Assembly: GCA_000447185.1 (NCBI GenBank) | Contig: KE647146.1 | Location: 1 to 14,029 of the forward strand | From: Vairimorpha apis BRL 01 | Lineage: Eukaryota; Microsporidia; Nosematidae | DNA: 14,029 nucleotides | Reading direction: 5' to 3' | Shown here: positions 9,310 through 14,029 of the stretch, one piece after another | How positions within the stretch are numbered: the first letter of the stretch is position 1 | Layout of the letters: every line of letters begins with the position of its first letter | Notes under the pieces: model-generated | What the model saw: only the letters and a program-made list of their open reading frames with translations | What the model was told of the DNA's origin: nothing | Databases searched by the model: none | Made by a program: the position numbers and the translations under genes

Positions 9310-10467
9310 ATGTCTAAAATTAATAAAATTTTATATAAATTTGCTTATTACATGTTTACAGTATCTAATATAGAAATAGATGATAATAATAGAAACAAAA
9401 ATTTTATTTTTTCACCTTTTTCAATTCACAATTTACTTTCTATAATTTTTAATGGTGCGAAAGGTGAAACGAATGAAAAGTTAAAAATTATTTTATCTGA
9501 TAATTGTACTAAAAATATAGATTGTGATATTGTTAATAAGGATAATTACGTTGTAGTAAATTCACTAATAAATGAAATGAAGAACAGTAACATTAAATTA
9601 ATTACTGATAATTTTTTGTTTATAAGAAAAGATTTGTCTTTAAATGAACAATTTATTAACAATATTATGAAATTTTATAAAATTAATTTTATGAAATTTG
9701 ATCTAGATAAAATACAAGAATTTTTAAATACTATAAATGAAAGTATAGCAGTATCAACAAATAATCTCATACCTAATCTTTTAAGCAAAATTTCACCAAA
9801 TACAAATTTAATTTTAGTTAATACATTATATTTTAAGGGTTTATGGGATCAAAAATTCGATAGAAATGAAACTAAAATTGAAAATTTTTTTACTGGGAAA
9901 AAAATGATCGATGTTGAAATGATGCATAAAAAATGTAAATTCAATTATTATGAAAATGAAAAATTTAAAGCTTGTAAATTAAATTTTAATGGAAAAAAAT
10001 TTTCTCTTACGATTTTTTTACCAAAAGAAGGAGTTAATATTAATGAAGTTGAATTATCTATGACTGATTCAAATGTATTTAACTCATTATTTAATAAAAA
10101 TACAGAAAGAATTGTAAACTTACATTTGCCTAAATTTAAAATTTCTTTAAAAAATAATTTGCATGAATTCTTAAAAGCTATTAATTTGAAAAATTTAGCT
10201 TCAGGGGATGCTTCTGATTTATCAAATATGCTTGTTAAAGGTAATTTAGATGCAGTTAAATTTGAACAAAAGGCAGTTATTGAAGTTAATGAAGAAGGAA
10301 CAGAAGCTGCAGCGGCAACGAGTATGATTGGAACTTTTATGTTACTACCAGAAGAACATGTTGAAATGAATGTTAATAGAAGTTTTTGTTTTTCATTAGA
10401 TTATCAAAAAGATAAATGTACATCAATTCCCTTATTTATGGGAACAATTAACAATCCAATTAATTAA
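9310..10467 (+). CDS. Inhibitory-type serpin (serine protease inhibitor)
   Basis: A full-length 385-residue serpin. Family landmarks appear in order: SPFSIH (35-40), FNGAKGETNEKLK (47-59), LILVNTLYFKGLWDQKF (167-183), LHLPKFKIS (271-279), the hinge EVNEEGTEAAAATS (325-338) and the C-terminal PLFMGTINNP (374-383). The hinge keeps Gly at P15, Thr at P14, four alanines at P12-P9 and Thr at P8, the pattern needed for loop insertion, so it should trap proteases rather than be a non-inhibitory member. Standard spacing puts P1 at Met344 and P1' at Leu345, with Phe343 at P2, suggesting chymotrypsin-, elastase- or subtilisin-like targets. Helix A starts at about residue 7 with no signal peptide, and an in-frame TAA at 9283-9285 with no ATG after it rules out a longer N-terminus from contiguous sequence. 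Hence it is intracellular or leaves the cell by another route. Codon use is as AT-rich as its neighbours. Serpins are patchy in microsporidia and known from Nosema bombycis, which suggests acquisition by transfer. Confidence 0.96.
   Translation: MSKINKILYKFAYYMFTVSNIEIDDNNRNKNFIFSPFSIHNLLSIIFNGAKGETNEKLKIILSDNCTKNIDCDIVNKDNYVVVNSLINEMKNSNIKLITDNFLFIRKDLSLNEQFINNIMKFYKINFMKFDLDKIQEFLNTINESIAVSTNNLIPNLLSKISPNTNLILVNTLYFKGLWDQKFDRNETKIENFFTGKKMIDVEMMHKKCKFNYYENEKFKACKLNFNGKKFSLTIFLPKEGVNINEVELSMTDSNVFNSLFNKNTERIVNLHLPKFKISLKNNLHEFLKAINLKNLASGDASDLSNMLVKGNLDAVKFEQKAVIEVNEEGTEAAAATSMIGTFMLLPEEHVEMNVNRSFCFSLDYQKDKCTSIPLFMGTINNPIN
10291..10344 (+). other. Serpin hinge and reactive-centre loop
   Basis: These codons cover residues 328-345, from the conserved EEGTEAAAAT hinge to the predicted cleavage bond Met344-Leu345. 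The small-residue hinge is fully conserved. The bait region that follows (SMIGTFMLLP) is hydrophobic with no Arg or Lys near P1, so trypsin-like proteases such as melanisation-cascade enzymes cutting after Arg would not be the obvious targets. Confidence 0.8.
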
Positions 10468-11109
10468 AAATACTTAAGTTTGATGATATATAAGCAGTTT
10501 TAAATTTAATTTTGTTTTATTGAGTTTAAAAAAAAATTATATTTTTATATTAACGTAATTGTAAATTATAATACAAAGCTCAAATTTTATTAAATTTCTT
10601 TAATTAATAGTAGTTAATAAAATATGTCTAAATTTTTATTTGTATTTAATCATTCACATAAAATTGTTAATTTTAAAACAAAATTATTTTAAATAGTTTT
10701 TTTATAAAACTTTTAATATTATAAAAAATAATTTACGTTTATCGACAAAATTGAATTTTTTGAGAATATTAAAATAAAATTAATTCTTGTTTATAATAAA
10801 AATATGGTTTTTAATTTTTTAATCTTAATAAAATTATTTAAACTAGTCAAAAGAGCATTTTATTATATTTATCATGATAATAATAATTTTAAATATTTAG
10901 AAGTAATTTTTATTTTTAAAATAAATAAACAATATTTTTTATTAGTTTAATTTATTTAATATTACCTTTTTTATAAAATATTACAATTTTAAGTTATAAC
11001 ATGTTTTAATATAATAAACAGATAAAAATAATATAATTTAATCCGTATTTGAAACAAATAAAAAAATAATTCAAAACATAAAACAAATATTTTTATTTAA
11101 TAAAACATA
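10468..11109. other. AT-rich spacer with one small frame
   Basis: About 640 bases of A/T-rich sequence. A 48-codon frame at 10804-10950 begins MVFNFLILIKLFKLVKRAF and has a short hydrophobic-basic start, but it lacks the ACCCT signal and its second half is F/I/K/N-rich like background. The LVKR is faintly like Sec61 gamma, which is too little to name it. No other element is seen. Confidence 0.45.
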
Positions 11110-12063
11110 ATGCTTATTTTTATATGTAAAATTTACCTTGCAATGATTTGCCAATGTGATATATATAATTCATTATGTATTCCTTATTGTCCGTTTACAA
11201 AAGAGACATACTTGAATTTGATAAAAGAAAAATTTGACGACACAATACAATTTAAAAATAAAGTTTATAATTCTTGCGATCTTAAAGATTGGTATGAAAA
11301 AATAAAAATGATAAGTCAGAATTATCTAAATTTCTTGATATAAATCAATATTTATTTAAAAATGTAAGCAAAAATCTTCAGAAAAATCAAAAAAATTAGA
11401 TAATTCTATTTTAAATAAAGAAGTTAAAAATGAAGATATTTTAACCATAGTAGAAAATAATATTAGTCAAAATATAAAAAATAAAATTGATCGCTTAAAT
11501 TTAAATAGTTCAAAAAACAAATTTGAATTAAAAAATTTAAAAATTATAATTCTATTTTTTTAGATACAAAAAGAATAAAAAATGAAACTCCACAACAAAA
11601 TCTTACTTCTAGTCCCAAAAACGATAATTTTTTTTTAAACAGCTATATAGAAACTAATACACTTGGAAAAAAAATTTCTAATTTACCTAAGACTGATATT
11701 ATATCAAATAAAAATGAAAAAATCGTTAAAACTATAGTTAATTTTCCACTTAATACTATAAATTATAATTACAAAAGAAAGTAAAAGCGCAAAATCACCT
11801 AAATTACAAAATATAAATCAAATTTTTACTAAAGAAAAAGATTATATAAATAGTTATAGAAAAAAATTTAATAAATAAAAGTTCTCCTGTTAATTTTAAT
11901 ATCACAAACTTTTCTACTATATATAAAACGAAAATCAATAACAGTGTATGATGTATTTACTAAATATCTTACAGTTCCAACCAAAGTTGTTATAAAAACA
12001 GTTTTTGAAGAAGAAAAACCTATTCTTAAAGATACCCAAACTGTAACATCCACGACTTTGTAA

Positions 12064-12684
12064 AACAGAATCAATAAAAATAACAACTACACAACTAAAA
12101 CAAAGTTCTTTTCTGATATTACTACTTTATTAGAGACAAAATCAATACATGATATAATAACTGTATTGAAAACAACGACGATTACAAAATTAGATGCAAA
12201 AACGAGCACTTTGACTGAACATGAAACAATTACAAAATTGAATTCAAAAACGAGCACTTTGACTAAACATGAAACAATTACAGTATTTAATAAAATTACA
12301 GAAATGATTAAAAATGTTAAAGATAAAGAAAGGAATAAATCTATTTTAAAAAAAGATTCTTACATCAAAAACAGCGTTTCTATTTTTGGTGGTTATAATG
12401 TCGAACCGGTGACAATTATATATACAAAAACAGTTGAACTTCCAGTTTCTAATTTTGAAGAAGCTAAAAAAAGCATCTTAAATGATAATTTTACCTCTGA
12501 AAACTTTTCAAATAATATAAATAGCGAAGAATCACAGCAAAATAATAACCTAAATAATAAATCAAAATCAATTAATAGTTTAGAAAATAAGACTTTTAAT
12601 AGTATAAACAAATCAGAAAATCTATCAAAGCTTATTTTAGATAAAAAAATAAATCCACAACAACAAAAAATAATACATTTTTAA
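12064..12684 (+). pseudogene. Threonine-rich middle segment of the broken gene
   Basis: Longest open piece of the disrupted locus, about 206 codons after the TAA at 12061. It contains KTKFFSDITTLLETKS, two 16-residue repeats, then a lysine/asparagine/serine-rich stretch with the more ordered VEPVTIIYTKTVELPVSN. There is no ATG near its beginning; the TTG at 12166 is unlikely to be a start because the frame is already open upstream. Function unknown. Confidence 0.55.
12184..12279 (+). repeat. Two tandem 48-base Thr-rich repeats
   Basis: Copies at 12184-12231 and 12232-12279 encode TKLDAKTSTLTEHETI and TKLNSKTSTLTKHETI. They differ by only a few bases and have the same unit length (48 bases, 16 residues) as the unrelated glycine-rich repeat at 4014-4109. 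Confidence 0.9.
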
Positions 12685-12689
12685 ATGAT

Positions 12690-13111
12690 GATATATTTAA
12701 TAAAATAAAAAAATAATAAATTCACATCCAACAGATATGGCAAAAACACAATTTAAAAATCATACTAAAACTTTTTTTAATTATTTTACTAAAACTATTG
12801 CGAAGAATTTCACTAAATCGACTACAAATACTATAATTAAAAATGTAAAAACGGTTCAAACAAAAACTCAAACGTACACAAGCAGTTTTTCCAAAACTAT
12901 AACAATTAATACTACTAAAATTATTACAAAAACATGTACACAATTTCATACCAGCAATATTAAAAAAATATTAACAAAAACTTTAAATGAAATTAAAACT
13001 ATTAAAGAAGTCCCTTTTGATAAAAATTCAAAAAAAACTAAAGATTTAAAAAATATTAAAAAATCAATAACAATTGATAAAGAAAAAATAAATATGTTAA
13101 TGAAAATATAG
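12690..13111 (+). pseudogene. TxT/K-rich segment of the broken gene
   Basis: An open piece with ATG at 12737 and the frame already open before it (KIINSHPTDMAKTQ). It alternates Thr with Lys, Ile and Phe in short strands (HTKTFFNYFTKTIAKNFTKS, TKIITKTCTQFHTSN) and ends in a lysine-rich part. A standalone 124-residue protein from 12737 is possible but has no start signal, and the composition continues that of the flanking segments. The final segment, about 13244-13636, has no ATG at its start, so it cannot easily be an independent gene. Confidence 0.5.
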
Positions 13112-13651
13112 GATCAAATAATAATAATATTTTTAAAAATATTAAAAAAAAATTATCAAATGTAAACATTTTTAAAGGAATTATCAAACCTGTAGTTACT
13201 TATACATTAACTGAAACAGTCTTTTCTACGATTAAAAAAAATTAAAAATAATAATAATAATTCAAGGACAACCGAAAAAATTGATAAGAAAAAAATTTCA
13301 ACTACAGATAATTCTTATAAGACTGTTAACTATAAAAATACTATTTTTGTAAATTTAAAAAAATTAAATAGTACTACAATTGATCTACATAAGGATGACA
13401 AAAATTCAGTTGGAAATACATTAGATGACTGTGATGTTAATTCAAATATCGATGATTTAAAAGAAAAACAAACAAGCTTTATAATTAATGAAAAGAATTC
13501 TACTAAAATTAAAATCAAATTAAAATCAAAAAATAATTTTGAAAAGAAAAGAGTTTTAGTTAAAGTAAAGAAATGTCCTTTTGAAAAATTTAAAACTGTA
13601 ATCAAAGAATATTCAATTGTTGAAGATGTAAATTAAATAAAAATTATTGTA

Positions 13652-13660
13652 ACCCTTTTA
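13652..13660 (+). promoter_or_regulatory. CCC-type start signal of RPB12
   Basis: ACCCTTTTA directly before the ATG at 13661, five bases between the last C and the ATG. It sits in the 24-base gap after the last stop codon of the broken upstream gene, so the Rpb12 promoter must lie mostly inside that older reading frame. Confidence 0.75.
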
Positions 13661-13816
13661 ATGTCGGATGCAGAAAAAGTATATAGCTATGCTTGTTTTA
13701 CTTGTTTAACTGAAAGACAAATAAAACATAGAGATCCAATTAAATGTTTAGATTGTGGTAATAGAATTTTAAGAAAATTAAGGAGTAAAAACCCTGTTCA
13801 ACTTGAAGCACGATAA
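13661..13816 (+). CDS. RPB12: RNA polymerases I, II and III shared subunit Rpb12 (RPABC4)
   Basis: A 51-residue zinc-binding subunit common to all three nuclear RNA polymerases, where it helps hold the Rpb2-Rpb3 side of the core together. The single zinc ribbon is complete: C12-F-T-C15 and C29-L-D-C32, with the family's basic HRDPIKCLDCGNRILRK core and a short tail ending LEAR, as in other Rpb12 proteins. It is slightly shorter than human (58) and yeast (70) forms because the N-terminal extension is missing, typical of compacted microsporidian proteins. The start is set by the ACCCTTTTA element. It is easily missed because of its size. Confidence 0.95.
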   Translation: MSDAEKVYSYACFTCLTERQIKHRDPIKCLDCGNRILRKLRSKNPVQLEAR

Positions 13817-14029
13817 TGAATTATGAAAATAAAATAGCTATTTTTTTATTATAAAAATTTATAATTTATATAGTTTATTTAAATTAATATTTTATTATCT
13901 ATTAAAAAATTTAATTTTTGAAGTGTAAACTATAAATGGTAACTTTTTTTGATTGTTAAAATTTATAAATATTTACAAATATTTTGTAAAAATGTTATAT
14001 TATAAAATACATTTTAGTTTAATCAAAAT

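Larger units (their letters stand above)
11110..13636 (+). pseudogene. Broken gene for a secreted-looking Thr/Lys/Ser-rich protein
   Basis: Ten overlapping open segments read as one protein if single-base shifts are allowed: ends at 11343, 11399, 11563, 11784, 11878, 11951, 12063, 12684, 13111 and, after one further short segment to about 13245, the final stop at 13634-13636. The first segment starts MLIFICKIYLAMICQCDIYN, a likely signal peptide followed by cysteines. The middle and end are rich in short T-x-T/K patterns (TKYLTVPTKVVIKTVF, TKTQTYTSSFSKTITINTTK, YTLTETVFSTIKKN), reminiscent of threonine-rich fungal wall or adhesin proteins. The end is a lysine-rich tail (KVKKCPFEKFKTVIKEYS). 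Breaks tend to lie near A runs, for example A6 at 11297-11302. The TAA at 12061-12063 leaves the phase unchanged, so it is a nonsense codon or two compensating shifts. There is no ACCCT signal upstream. It could be one decayed gene, two genes, or an intact gene with read errors. No family recognised. Confidence 0.65.

Noticed and set aside
13330..13605. 91-codon minus-strand frame
   Set aside because: Shadow of the Lys-rich final segment of the broken + strand gene.

Overview
The window is very AT-rich DNA from a microsporidian (a spore-forming, fungus-related intracellular parasite). Four intronless genes look intact and recognisable: a tail-anchored Golgi SNARE of the Bos1/membrin type, the kinetochore protein Nuf2, a serpin protease inhibitor, and the shared RNA polymerase subunit Rpb12. 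Each has an ACCCT-type element 1-5 bases (counted after the CCC) before its start codon. This matches the CCC-like start signal known from microsporidia, and it is the main reason, besides gene content, compactness and base composition, for placing the organism there. The genus cannot be fixed; inhibitory serpins have been reported from Nosema-type insect parasites.

Layout: 1-917 AT-rich with a slightly more complex left end; 918-1460 SNARE (+); 1461-2259 spacer; 2260-4777 (-) a secreted-looking, glycine-rich then lysine/aspartate-rich repeat protein whose frame is broken by single-base length changes in poly-A runs; 4778-6434 spacer; 6447-7703 Nuf2 (+); 7704-9309 spacer; 9310-10467 serpin (+); 10468-11109 spacer; 11110-13636 (+) a second secreted-looking, threonine/lysine-rich protein gene split into about ten open segments; 13661-13816 Rpb12 (+), only 24 bases after that wreck; 13817-14029 AT-rich end with nothing visible.

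The genes do not form a pathway. SNARE, Nuf2 and Rpb12 are core eukaryotic functions (ER-Golgi traffic, chromosome segregation, transcription). The serpin is a possible tool against host or parasite proteases. The two repeat-rich loci look like fast-evolving surface or secreted proteins. They are the only sizeable genes that lack the ACCCT element and also the only ones with broken frames. Whether this is real decay, length-variable contingency loci or read error in homopolymers is the most open question here.
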